This document shows positions 5,963-12,129 of a stretch of DNA of 44,945 nucleotides, piece by piece; the stretch's first letter is position 1, and every line of letters begins with the position of its first letter. A model generated the notes under the pieces. That model searched no databases and was not told the origin of the DNA. It saw nothing but the letters and a program-made list of their open reading frames with translations. The stretch is from the IMG/VR virus record IMGVR_UViG_3300020215_000018, positions 1 through 44,945 of that record. One strand, written 5' to 3'. Both the position numbers and the translations under genes were made by a program. Source of the DNA: a virus.

Positions 5963-6159
5963 AGCGGGTCCTTCACCACCTTCTTATCCGCGGCGTGATG
6001 GAAGGCCAAGAACGCCCGCTGCATATCCTCCACGGTCATGATCGTCCTGGTTGTCTCGCCCTTCTGGTGAGGTGTCAGGGCGATCTTTTGCTCGACGGCG
6101 ATGCGCGTCAATTCCAGCGCGACCTCGCGGGCGGTCAGGTGCTTGGCTTCGTCTGCCAT
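5932..6159 (-). CDS. Hypothetical protein of lysogeny operon
   Basis: 75 residues. An AAGGAGATC site lies just upstream of the ATG at 6159, a strong start. It is helical: MADEAKHLTAREVALELTR, then MTVEDMQRAFLAFHHAADKK. No membrane or signal segment. It is the last gene of the leftward accessory group 6982-5932 and its 3' end overlaps the small plus-strand gene tail to tail. Function unknown. Confidence 0.65.
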   Translation of the reverse strand: MADEAKHLTAREVALELTRIAVEQKIALTPHQKGETTRTIMTVEDMQRAFLAFHHAADKKVVKDPLQVESALPVH

Positions 6160-6233
6160 GGTGATCTCCTTGTCGTGGTAGGGCTAGGCGTCGAGCGGCC
6201 AGGGCGGGCGGGAAGCGGGGGGAGGTCATGGGG

Positions 6234-6479
6234 CTAGTGGCACTTCTTGCACGGCACCCCGCCTTGCCGCTCTGCCTCCGCCCGCGTGACGCGCACGCAG
6301 TTCTTGCAGTCGAAGTAGCGGCAGCCCTGCTCGTGGAACTTCTTGCTCGACGTGTTCATGCTGACCGTGCCGGCCGCCACGGCCGCGCCGGGCTGGGGCT
6401 TGGCCTTCTTCGCGTCGGCGTCGGCCATCGGGGCAAAGGCGAGCATCGCGGCGGCCAGCAGGGCGGGGAAGATGCGCAT
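6234..6479 (-). CDS. Exported cysteine-rich, Ada-metal-binding-like protein
   Basis: 81 residues from the ATG at 6479; a longer frame from 6563 overlaps the upstream gene and its extra residues are not signal-like. The signal peptide MRIFPALLAAAMLAFAPM ends near ADA. The mature part has SSKKFHEQGCRYFDCKNC and ends RQGGVPCKKCH: the pattern KFHxxGCRYxxC ... AExxGGxPCKxC is that of small metal-binding modules related to the Ada zinc domain, often found alone in exported proteins. It follows the adhesin E-like gene by 11 bp, so both are likely co-expressed from the prophage. A periplasmic or surface role is inferred. Confidence 0.7.
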   Translation of the reverse strand: MRIFPALLAAAMLAFAPMADADAKKAKPQPGAAVAAGTVSMNTSSKKFHEQGCRYFDCKNCVRVTRAEAERQGGVPCKKCH

Positions 6480-6490
6480 GGGGGCTTCCT

Positions 6491-6982
6491 TTAGCGACCA
6501 TACCTGGCTGCCAGGTAACGACACTCCGTGTCCTTGGCTGTGTGAGGAATCACGTAATCCCACTTTGACCCCTGCTCCTCAAATGTGTAGCTCATTCCAG
6601 GAATGGAGTTTCCGTCAAATGTGTACGACGTAGATTTAAGTAGCTTGTATCTCTTCCTTTTGATGTCCATCATTACAAGCTCCATATCGTACGCCCAGTT
6701 ATTAATATCCGATTCACTGACCCCTATGTTATCAAACCCGCCGTACCGCTTTACAATCCTCTCTTTGTATCGGTCGCGGATTGACTGCCTTGTCCATGAC
6801 TCATCTGGGTTGAGTACAGACTTAATCCAATACTGATAGATTCCACCGCCCAGCGGCGTTATAGAAGACAGTTCTAAGAAGTGGTAGTGCGTTGATGTGC
6901 GCGAGAGTTCGGTTAGCGTGGCCTGGGCGGGAAGTTGGAGCGCGGCCACAAGGCAAAGCGCCAAACCAAGTCGTCGCGTCAT
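6491..6982 (-). CDS. Exported adhesin E-like protein (moron candidate)
   Basis: 163 residues. Signal peptide MTRRLGLALCLVAALQLPAQA. The mature part matches the surface-adhesin E-like family: HYHFLELSSITPLGGGIYQYWIK (residue for the 'structural marker' strand), a YDMELVMMDIKRKRYKLLKSTSY central strand, and WDYVIPHTAKDTECRYLA at the end. Such proteins are usually host surface or periplasmic proteins. The coding DNA from about 6500 to 6860 is markedly richer in A and T than anything else in the window, a sign of recent acquisition. It lies in the lysogeny operon, so it is probably a moron expressed from the prophage that changes the host surface. Confidence 0.75.
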   Translation of the reverse strand: MTRRLGLALCLVAALQLPAQATLTELSRTSTHYHFLELSSITPLGGGIYQYWIKSVLNPDESWTRQSIRDRYKERIVKRYGGFDNIGVSESDINNWAYDMELVMMDIKRKRYKLLKSTSYTFDGNSIPGMSYTFEEQGSKWDYVIPHTAKDTECRYLAARYGR

Positions 6983-7044
6983 CTGTCACCGACACCTTTC
7001 CTGATCGCCAACCGCCAAGCACTGAAGCGTGTAGGACGACATAA

Positions 7045-7527
7045 TCACACCGAAAAAAAGGGGGCTTGCCCTGCGGCCTCGCGCATCCGCACGCCGGCTA
7101 CGCGCTCCGTCACCTGGCACTCGTGGGCCAGACGCTCGACCGTCCACCCCTCGCGTATGGCGTCGGCCAACGTGCGTTCGTGGACGAGATAACGCGACGC
7201 CCAAAGCAACGCCGCCCGCCAGCGGCGGCGGTTGCTGCGCTCGTAGTCGGCGTCGTGCCACCAGGGCGGGGCATCCGGAGCCAGGTGGCCGAAGTGGAGC
7301 AAGCCGAGCTGGATGCCGGCGGCCTCGCGCATCTCCGGCAGGTCGATCTTCCGGTGAAGCTGGAGGTCGTAGACGCGGCCAGCGCGAACGAGGTTCACGT
7401 CGTCAGCACCGCCGCAGGCCGGGGAAAGCCCCACGTCGTAGCGCGCCAGGATGTCCGCGAAGTCCCGTTCGATGGCGCGAAGGTCGCCATCCGCCCCGAA
7501 GAAGATGGGGTCAATCTTCCTGGACAC
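7045..7527 (-). CDS. Degenerate ImmA/IrrE-like protein beside repressor
   Basis: 160 residues from a GTG at 7527 that overlaps the end of the repressor gene by 17 nt. The C-terminal half (RRRWRAALLWASRYLVHE..LADAIREGWTVERLAHECQV) follows the pattern of ImmA/IrrE peptidases after the active site. In that family an HExxH motif binds zinc and cleaves the repressor encoded next door. Here the equivalent stretch reads LGLLHFGHLA, so HExxH is missing. It may be an inactive partner of the repressor or use a different ligand set. The family call is moderate and rests partly on gene order. Confidence 0.5.
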   Translation of the reverse strand: MSRKIDPIFFGADGDLRAIERDFADILARYDVGLSPACGGADDVNLVRAGRVYDLQLHRKIDLPEMREAAGIQLGLLHFGHLAPDAPPWWHDADYERSNRRRWRAALLWASRYLVHERTLADAIREGWTVERLAHECQVTERVAGVRMREAAGQAPFFSV

Positions 7528-8047
7528 GCCGCCGCTCCTCGATCTGCCGCTTCATCTCCAGCGCCTTGCGCGCGCCGTCCTCGACCGTTACCAGGAACCG
7601 GGCGCGTGCCTCCGGCGGGCGCGCCCAGAAGTCGGGGGTCATCAGGACCCCGTGGCTCATGTCCGCCTCGTGCATGAGGTCCAACACCTCGCGCTCCCAG
7701 TCGGTCATCCGCTCGACCAGGCGCCCGGGGAGGACGGTCACAGGGTGGGGTTGGCGAGGCGGCGGGGCGTCTTCGGGCAGCAATTCGCCCGCGGCCTCGA
7801 GGACTTCGGCGAGCGGGACACCTAGACCGCGCGCCAACTTCTCCAGTGTGGAGCGCTTGGGACGGTCTGGTGTCGTGCCGTTCTCAATGCCGTTGACCGT
7901 AGATGCGCCAGGACCGCCACGCCTACGGATTTCTGGAAGGCTAAGGTTTTTCTCGCGTCGAATCCTGGCGACGTAATCGCCAAGCCGTGTGGTTCCCAAG
8001 GCGTTCTCTGCGACTGCTGGCATTTCGCTTTCCCGTAAGACCAGCAT
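7511..8047 (-). CDS. HTH (XRE-type) prophage repressor
   Basis: 178 residues. The ATG at 8047 has a GGAAGGA site 9 nt upstream; longer frames would run back through the divergent gene. Residues 17-75 form an XRE helix-turn-helix (TRLGDYVARIRREKNLSLP, STVNGIENGTTP, LEKLARGLGVPLAEVLEAAG). The C-terminal 100 residues are helical and lack a LexA/CI-type autoprotease domain, so release from repression may depend on the ImmA-like partner. It faces the early promoter across the two palindromes at 8091-8127, which are its probable operators. Confidence 0.85.
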   Translation of the reverse strand: MLVLRESEMPAVAENALGTTRLGDYVARIRREKNLSLPEIRRRGGPGASTVNGIENGTTPDRPKRSTLEKLARGLGVPLAEVLEAAGELLPEDAPPPRQPHPVTVLPGRLVERMTDWEREVLDLMHEADMSHGVLMTPDFWARPPEARARFLVTVEDGARKALEMKRQIEERRRVQED

Positions 8048-8082
8048 AAGCGACCATCCTTCCGGTTTTCTGAAAAAAATGC

Positions 8083-8112
8083 TTGACGCCTTACGGGAAT
8101 CCGTAATATTCT
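8083..8112 (+). promoter_or_regulatory. Rightward early promoter
   Basis: TTGACG at 8083-8088 and TATTCT at 8107-8112, spacer 18 bp (alternatively TAATAT at 8104). It reads into the Cro-like gene and is overlapped by both palindromic operators, so a bound repressor would block polymerase. Confidence 0.75.
8091..8106. promoter_or_regulatory. Operator O1
   Basis: Perfect 16-bp palindrome TTACGGGAATCCGTAA lying between the -35 and -10 boxes of the early promoter. Same consensus TTACrGGAAyCyGTAA as the next site. Confidence 0.8.
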
Positions 8113-8127
8113 TACAGGAACCTGTAA
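8112..8127. promoter_or_regulatory. Operator O2
   Basis: Perfect 16-bp palindrome TTACAGGAACCTGTAA, centred 21 bp (two helical turns) from O1. It overlaps the expected transcription start and touches the ribosome site of the Cro-like gene. The spacing favours cooperative binding on one DNA face. Confidence 0.8.
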
Positions 8128-8140
8128 GGAGGTGATGCAA

Positions 8141-8383
8141 GTGAAGTTCCAACGGCAGGCGCTCACAAGCGCACGTGAGCAAGCGGGTCTTAGCAAGCCG
8201 AAGCTCGCACAGAAGGCCGGCGTTGGGGTTGCGACGGTGTACGACCTGGAGAACCCCAAGAGCAACATCGAGCCGCGACCGGGCAGCGTCGAGAAGATTG
8301 CAAAGGCGCTGGGGGTGGACTGGACGGTTTTTTACGCCCCCACCTTTCAGGAAACCGCAAGCGACACCCCCGCGGCCTCGTAG
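8141..8383 (+). CDS. Cro-like HTH regulator
   Basis: 80 residues. The GTG at 8141 is 8 nt after an AAGGAGGT site; the ATG at 8135 is only 2 nt from it, so GTG is the better start. The XRE fold is clear: LTSAREQAGLSKPKLAQKAG, then VGVATVYDLENPKS, then GSVEKIAKALGVDWTVFY. First gene of the rightward early operon and divergent from the repressor, the classic Cro position. It probably binds the same two palindromes. Confidence 0.85.
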   Translation: MKFQRQALTSAREQAGLSKPKLAQKAGVGVATVYDLENPKSNIEPRPGSVEKIAKALGVDWTVFYAPTFQETASDTPAAS

Positions 8384-8396
8384 AAAGGAGCCCCCG

Positions 8397-8540
8397 ATGC
8401 CCAAGAAGAAGGACGCCGACGAGCGGGACCCGGCGGAGCGGTTCCTGGAGGTGCTCCAGCAGGTGCTCGAGTCCCGCGACGAGCGTTACGCCCGCCTGGC
8501 CCGCGAGGCCGCCGAGGCCAAGAGGGAGGCGAGCGCGTGA
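8397..8540 (+). CDS. Small helical hypothetical protein
   Basis: 47 residues. An AAAGGAG site at 8384-8390 precedes the ATG. Highly charged coiled-coil-like helix: RDPAERFLEVLQQVLESRD, then RLAREAAEAKREASA. Its stop overlaps the GTG of the next gene (GTGA). No family recognised. Confidence 0.65.
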   Translation: MPKKKDADERDPAERFLEVLQQVLESRDERYARLAREAAEAKREASA

Positions 8541-8818
8541 CCGCGACGAACCACCTCGGTCCGACGCAGGCGCGGGTGCTGATGTTCATCCTGCGGCACG
8601 CGCGGGCGAACGGCGGGCGGGTGCCGACGATCCGCGGCATCTGCGAGGGCGTGGGCCTCCAGTCCACGTCGACCGCGCACCACCACATCCGGACGCTGGC
8701 CGCCGCGGGCCTCCTGGCCCCGCGTCCCGACCGGACGCCCTGCTACGAGGTCGTCACCGACGGCTGCTACTGCCTGGCCTGCGGAAACGCCCTCCCCCTG
8801 GAAGGAAGCGCGTCCTAG
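8537..8818 (+). CDS. LexA-type winged-helix regulator without protease domain
   Basis: 93 residues, GTG start coupled to the previous stop. Residues 8-65 match the LexA DNA-binding domain: LGPTQARVLMFILRHARANG, VPTIRGICEGVGLQSTSTAHHH, IRTLAAAGLL. LexA normally has about 200 residues with a C-terminal serine-lysine protease; here only 30 residues follow, with CYCLACGNALP, a half zinc-ribbon-like motif. It cannot self-cleave, so it may act as a constitutive early regulator or compete for host LexA boxes. Confidence 0.8.
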   Translation: MTATNHLGPTQARVLMFILRHARANGGRVPTIRGICEGVGLQSTSTAHHHIRTLAAAGLLAPRPDRTPCYEVVTDGCYCLACGNALPLEGSAS

Positions 8819-8901
8819 CCCCGGCGACCGCGATTATCCGCGCGGGCGCTTCGTTTCGCCGGGTTACCTGTTTCGTTACATAGCTTAACACGGCGGTGGT
8901 C
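8819..8901. other. Short intergenic interval
   Basis: 83 bp, less GC-rich than its surroundings, with GTTACCTGTTTCGTTAC and a possible weak -35/-10 pair (TTTCGC, 17 bp, TACATA). It may hold a secondary early promoter. Confidence 0.3.
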
Positions 8902-9039
8902 ATGGCCACCAACAAGCCTGAAAGGACACGGGACGTGGATTTAACAATCTGCACTTGTCACGGCTGCAAGGACCGCCGCTGGCACCTCATCACGACGACG
9001 CTCGCGCGCCTGGCGCGGCCGATGCGGAGGGCACGCTGA
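8902..9039 (+). CDS. Small cysteine-containing protein
   Basis: 45 residues from ATG 8902 (a GTG at 8935 with AAAGGA upstream is an alternative, giving 34 residues). The middle has ICTCHGCKDRRWH, four potential metal ligands in a short stretch, then a basic helix ending RPMRRAR. The TGA overlaps the next ATG (TGATG), which supports translation. No family recognised. Confidence 0.5.
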   Translation: MATNKPERTRDVDLTICTCHGCKDRRWHLITTTLARLARPMRRAR

Positions 9040-9299
9040 TGCCGTTCTCGGTTATCCGCCACTACTACCGCGCCTACCGCGCCGTGCACCTGCTCAACGC
9101 GATGTACTCGCGCCGGGCCGGCGACCGGGTCCTGCTGGGCCGGGACAAGCGGGCCCTCGCCGAGTTGCGCGCCTGGGCCAAGCCGGCCCTGGACGACCTG
9201 GCCGCGCGGCGCAAGGCCTTCCGGGCGTCGACGGGCGACCTGATCCTGGGCCGCCTGCCCGTGGCCGACGTGGCGGCGGACGCGCGGAGGTCCGCGTGA
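9039..9299 (+). CDS. Hypothetical early protein
   Basis: 86 residues. The ATG at 9039 is coupled to the previous stop; a longer frame exists but would overlap it. Basic, helical: VIRHYYRAYRAVHLLNAMYS, then KRALAELRAWAKPALDDLAA. No family recognised. Confidence 0.6.
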   Translation: MPFSVIRHYYRAYRAVHLLNAMYSRRAGDRVLLGRDKRALAELRAWAKPALDDLAARRKAFRASTGDLILGRLPVADVAADARRSA

Positions 9300-9463
9300 T
9301 GCCGTGCTCGACCTGCAACGGCCTGGGCGAGGTGCCCGTGTACGGCTGGGACGAGGTCGGCTACCTCGACGAGGGCGGCCCCGGGTGCCGGTTCTACGGC
9401 ATCGTCGGCAGCGAGCCGTGCGAGGCGTGCCTACCCGAACCGCAAGCCGAAACCGCGGCCTAG
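9299..9463 (+). CDS. Small DnaJ-type zinc-finger protein
   Basis: 54 residues. The ATG at 9299 overlaps the previous TGA. CSTCNGLGEVPVYG at the N-terminus and CEACLPEP at the C-terminus give two CxxC pairs about 40 residues apart, with a CxxCxGxG element like DnaJ zinc fingers. Probably a single zinc-binding module used as an adaptor. Role unknown. Confidence 0.65.
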   Translation: MPCSTCNGLGEVPVYGWDEVGYLDEGGPGCRFYGIVGSEPCEACLPEPQAETAA

Positions 9464-9551
9464 CCGTGGTCCGACCGGGGTTCCCCTCCCGGCGTTGAAC
9501 AAGGCAGGGGACTAGCGCGACCCGTAGAGGGCGCACCGAAAGGAGCACCAG

Positions 9552-9989
9552 ATGCCCATCCTGACCCCCACCGGCGGCGGCGACTTCGTCAAGGTGCACA
9601 TCCCGTCCGGCACCTACCCGGCGACGTTGGTGAACATCCGCCAGTTCGAGATGGACGACCCGAAGAAGCCCGGCCAGAAGAAGCCGATGCTCTGCTGGGA
9701 GTTCGAGGTCACCAGCAAGCGCACGGGCGACGTGTACACGATCGAGGGCGTCACCTCGATGGCCTGGGGCCCGGGGGCGCCGGGCGGCCAGGTGCCGAAG
9801 AACTGGACGTGGGTCGGCGCCATCGTCGGCACCGAGGGCTTGCTGTCGCCGGACGGCCGCCCCATCGACTTCGACACGGACGGCCTGATCGGGGCCAACG
9901 TGTCCATCAAGGTCACGGACAAGGCGGGGAAGAACGGCGACCCCTACAGCGTCGTGTCGGACATCGTGCCGCCGGCGGGCGAGTTCTAG
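9552..9989 (+). CDS. Putative OB-type single-strand-DNA-binding or annealing accessory protein
   Basis: 145 residues. An AAAGGAGCACC site precedes the ATG. The sequence is beta-rich: IPSGTYPATLVNIRQFE, PMLCWEFEVTSKRTGDVYTI, WTWVGAIVG, GANVSIKVTDKAGKNGDPYS. This order of strands and the GTYPATL opening resemble phage proteins of DUF669/OB type found in recombination modules. The direct evidence is pattern only. It begins a new block after an 88-bp gap. Confidence 0.5.
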   Translation: MPILTPTGGGDFVKVHIPSGTYPATLVNIRQFEMDDPKKPGQKKPMLCWEFEVTSKRTGDVYTIEGVTSMAWGPGAPGGQVPKNWTWVGAIVGTEGLLSPDGRPIDFDTDGLIGANVSIKVTDKAGKNGDPYSVVSDIVPPAGEF

Positions 9990-9991
9990 CC

Positions 9992-10432
9992 GTGCCGGTC
10001 TTGCGCGTCGCGGCCGACCCCGGCCGCTCCCAGGCCCAGGTGGCCCGGCTGTTCGCCATCGGGCGCGACAACGGGCTCGACGCGGACGAGGTGCGCGAGC
10101 TGGTCGACCAGGTGATGGGGGGCGCGGGCAACGACCCGCGCTCCCTGTCCCGCGACCAGTACGACGACCTCTGCGACGCCATCATCCCGGGCATCGTCAG
10201 CGATGGTCAGCGCTGGTGGAACCCCAAGGCACCCGTGCACCGGCCGAAGCTCACCGAGTCGATGCTGTCGAGCGATCGCACGTTCTGCGCGGCGGCCAAG
10301 GCGCTGATGGAGCGCGGCTACTTCTGGAGCGTGGACGAAGGCTTCATCGCGGTCCACAAGGGCGGCGAGGTGGTTCGGCGCCTGGCCGACGTGGCGGAGT
10401 TCCTGGCCTTCCGCAAGGCGGTGGCGGCATGA
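9992..10432 (+). CDS. Hypothetical early protein
   Basis: 146 residues from a GTG at 9992, 2 bp past the previous stop; longer frames overlap the upstream gene. The N-terminal helical part (SQAQVARLFAIGRDNGLDAD, VRELVDQVMGG) resembles short domains found at the ends of phage recombination proteins, where they bind single-strand annealing partners. The C-terminal 50 residues (FCAAAKALMERGYFWSV, FIAVHKGGEVVRRLADV) form a separate compact part. Function unknown. Confidence 0.6.
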   Translation: MPVLRVAADPGRSQAQVARLFAIGRDNGLDADEVRELVDQVMGGAGNDPRSLSRDQYDDLCDAIIPGIVSDGQRWWNPKAPVHRPKLTESMLSSDRTFCAAAKALMERGYFWSVDEGFIAVHKGGEVVRRLADVAEFLAFRKAVAA

Positions 10433-10668
10433 GCATCACCGTCACCTTCACCGGCGCCGACCTCGCCGACATCAAGGGCCAGATGAACGCCTTCCTGGCC
10501 GCGGACGCGTCCGCGCGCTGCAAGGAGTTGGAGAGTCGTCTGTGGAGCGCGGCCCAACGCATCGGCGAACTGCAGATGGAGCTCGCCGAGGCGAAGAAGG
10601 CCCGCCCCTACAGCGAGGCCATCCCGATGGGCGCCCGCGAGGCGTCCGGCTGCAAGGGGGTGGCGTGA
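10429..10668 (+). CDS. Coiled-coil hypothetical protein
   Basis: 79 residues, ATG overlapping the previous stop (ATGA). Starts with a short beta segment (SITVTFTGADLAD), then a long helix (CKELESRLWSAAQRIGELQM). Stop overlaps the next start. No family recognised. Confidence 0.6.
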   Translation: MSITVTFTGADLADIKGQMNAFLAADASARCKELESRLWSAAQRIGELQMELAEAKKARPYSEAIPMGAREASGCKGVA

Positions 10669-11078
10669 TGCCGCAAGACGCGACCGCCCTCGTGGCGGAG
10701 GTCCGGGGGCGGCTGGCGGCGGCGTTGATGGGGCCGTGGTTCATGGAGCGCGACCGCAACGCCTTCGTCATCGGTCGCGAAACCTATCCCGGACGGGTGG
10801 GCGACTTCGTTTGCTTGACGGCAGATCTGTCGCCGGAGAGCGAGGCTGACGCCACCCTCATCGCCCACGCCCCCGCGGACCTCGCCGACCTGTGCGACGC
10901 GGTGGAGCGGGCCGAGGACGACGTGGCTCGCCTTCGCGGCTTCCTGGTCGACGAGGTGTTGCCGCGCTACGTCGAGTTGTTCGAGGCGGCGGGGCTGGGC
11001 GACGCCGCGACGAGCGTCGTGGTCGAGGGCGCCCGCATCATCCTCGACTCGCTGGAGCGCGCCGGAGGTGCCCAATGA
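10668..11078 (+). CDS. Ead/Ea22-like phage protein
   Basis: 136 residues, start coupled TGATG. The stretch SEADATLIAHAPADLADLCDAVERAEDD is typical of Ead/Ea22-type phage early proteins, which combine a short beta start (GPWFMERDRNAFVIG) with an 'ADAxLIAxAPxDL' helix. Role in phages is not established; they are non-essential early genes. Confidence 0.6.
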   Translation: MPQDATALVAEVRGRLAAALMGPWFMERDRNAFVIGRETYPGRVGDFVCLTADLSPESEADATLIAHAPADLADLCDAVERAEDDVARLRGFLVDEVLPRYVELFEAAGLGDAATSVVVEGARIILDSLERAGGAQ

Positions 11079-11491
11079 GCGACGATCGCGTGGTCATCAA
11101 CGGCTACAGCTTCCCCGCGGGGACGGTCATCCCGCCCGAGGTGAAGACGGCGGCGCGCATGGGCATCAGCGCCGACGCGGCCCGCACCCTGCGCGCCCAG
11201 ATCGCCATCCAGACCGGCCGGCATCCGCTGAACGGCAAACCGCTGCGCGAGCCGCGAGGCAAGACCTGTGGGTCCTGCGCGCATTGCGTGGATTCCGGCG
11301 CACGAAGCCATAAGACCTTCTGGAAGTGCGCGATCGACCGCCCCAACTGGACCCGGGGACCGGGGAGCGACCTGCGCAAGAAGTGGCCCGCGTGCGCATC
11401 GTGGGCCGAACGACCGGACCCGGGCAACGCCCCCGCCCTCGGCTTGCAGGCAGACCCGGGCAACGCGCCCGAGTTGGGAGGTCGGCCGTGA
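11075..11491 (+). CDS. Zinc-ribbon early protein
   Basis: 138 residues, ATG overlapping the previous stop. N-terminal helical part about 60 residues; then KTCGSCAHCVDSGARSH, FWKCAIDRPNWTRGPGS, PACASWAERP: cysteines and a histidine placed as in small phage zinc ribbons that end in a CxxW element. The C-terminus has an imperfect repeat (RPDPGNAPALG / QADPGNAPELG). Function unknown; one of several zinc-ribbon proteins in this operon. Confidence 0.6.
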   Translation: MSDDRVVINGYSFPAGTVIPPEVKTAARMGISADAARTLRAQIAIQTGRHPLNGKPLREPRGKTCGSCAHCVDSGARSHKTFWKCAIDRPNWTRGPGSDLRKKWPACASWAERPDPGNAPALGLQADPGNAPELGGRP

Positions 11492-11658
11492 CCGACCCCT
11501 CGCCCTCCTGGCTCGCCGGCTACGAGGACGGGCGCCGCTGGCTCCGCGGCCTGCCCCCGCGGCGGGAGACCTGGCCGCCGGCCGACCCCATCGACTGGCA
11601 AGACGGCTTCGACAAGGGCCGCGCGAGCGGCACCCCCACGCAGAAAGGAACCCCGTGA
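11488..11658 (+). CDS. Small hypothetical protein
   Basis: 56 residues, GTG overlapping the previous stop (GTGA). WLAGYEDGRRWLRGL and IDWQDGFDKGRASG are two copies of a 'W-x(1-4)-GxxxGR' motif. Often such pairs occur in small phage proteins of unknown role. Confidence 0.55.
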   Translation: MTDPSPSWLAGYEDGRRWLRGLPPRRETWPPADPIDWQDGFDKGRASGTPTQKGTP

Positions 11659-12125
11659 CCATCCAAGCTACCAACCCGGTCCTACCCTTCCCCGGCGGCA
11701 TCCCCGCCGACTCCCCCGTTGCCGCGCCCTTCGAGGCCCAGCCGGGCGAGCCCATCACCATCGAGTCCCTGGAGAAGGGACGCTTCCTGGAGCGCGTCCA
11801 GCAACAGATCGACCACGCCGTGGCGACGCTCGCCCTGGGCGCCGACGGCAGCAGCGCGACGGTGACGGCCAAGGTCACGCTGACCAAAAGCGGCTTCGTC
11901 CACAACATCAAGACGGCCGTCGCCACTGCCGCCAAGACGGAGAAGCTGGAGGGCCGCGTCACGGCCACGGTGAACGAGGCCGGGCAGCTCACCACCTTCG
12001 ACGACAAGCGCGCCGCGGAGAAGCCCGCGAAGAAGGGCAAGGGCAAGGCGAAGAAGGAGCCCGAGCCGGAGACTGCCGCAGCCGCCGAGTCGACCCTGGT
12101 GGTCGAGACGGCCATCGAGGGCTAG
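11655..12125 (+). CDS. Hypothetical protein with lysine-rich tail
   Basis: 156 residues. GTG start 6 nt after GAAAGGAACC. The middle (IESLEKGRFLERVQQQIDHA, ATVTAKVTLTKSGFVHNIK) is an alpha/beta domain about 90 residues long; residues 115-140 are Lys/Ala/Glu-rich (KPAKKGKGKAKKEPE), suggesting contact with nucleic acid. It lies directly before the replication initiator. No family recognised. Confidence 0.55.
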   Translation: MTIQATNPVLPFPGGIPADSPVAAPFEAQPGEPITIESLEKGRFLERVQQQIDHAVATLALGADGSSATVTAKVTLTKSGFVHNIKTAVATAAKTEKLEGRVTATVNEAGQLTTFDDKRAAEKPAKKGKGKAKKEPEPETAAAAESTLVVETAIEG

Positions 12126-12129
12126 GGCG

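Noticed and set aside
6986-7042. 18-codon leader peptide before the adhesin E-like gene
   Set aside because: No ribosome site and no regulatory hairpin pair; too short to support.
8132-8140. Upstream GTG (8132) or ATG (8135) as start of the Cro-like gene
   Set aside because: Both overlap or touch the AAGGAGGT site; GTG 8141 has the right 8-nt spacing.
7511-8404. 297-residue form of the repressor
   Set aside because: The extra 119 N-terminal residues run antisense through the operators and the Cro-like gene; ATG 8047 has its own ribosome site.
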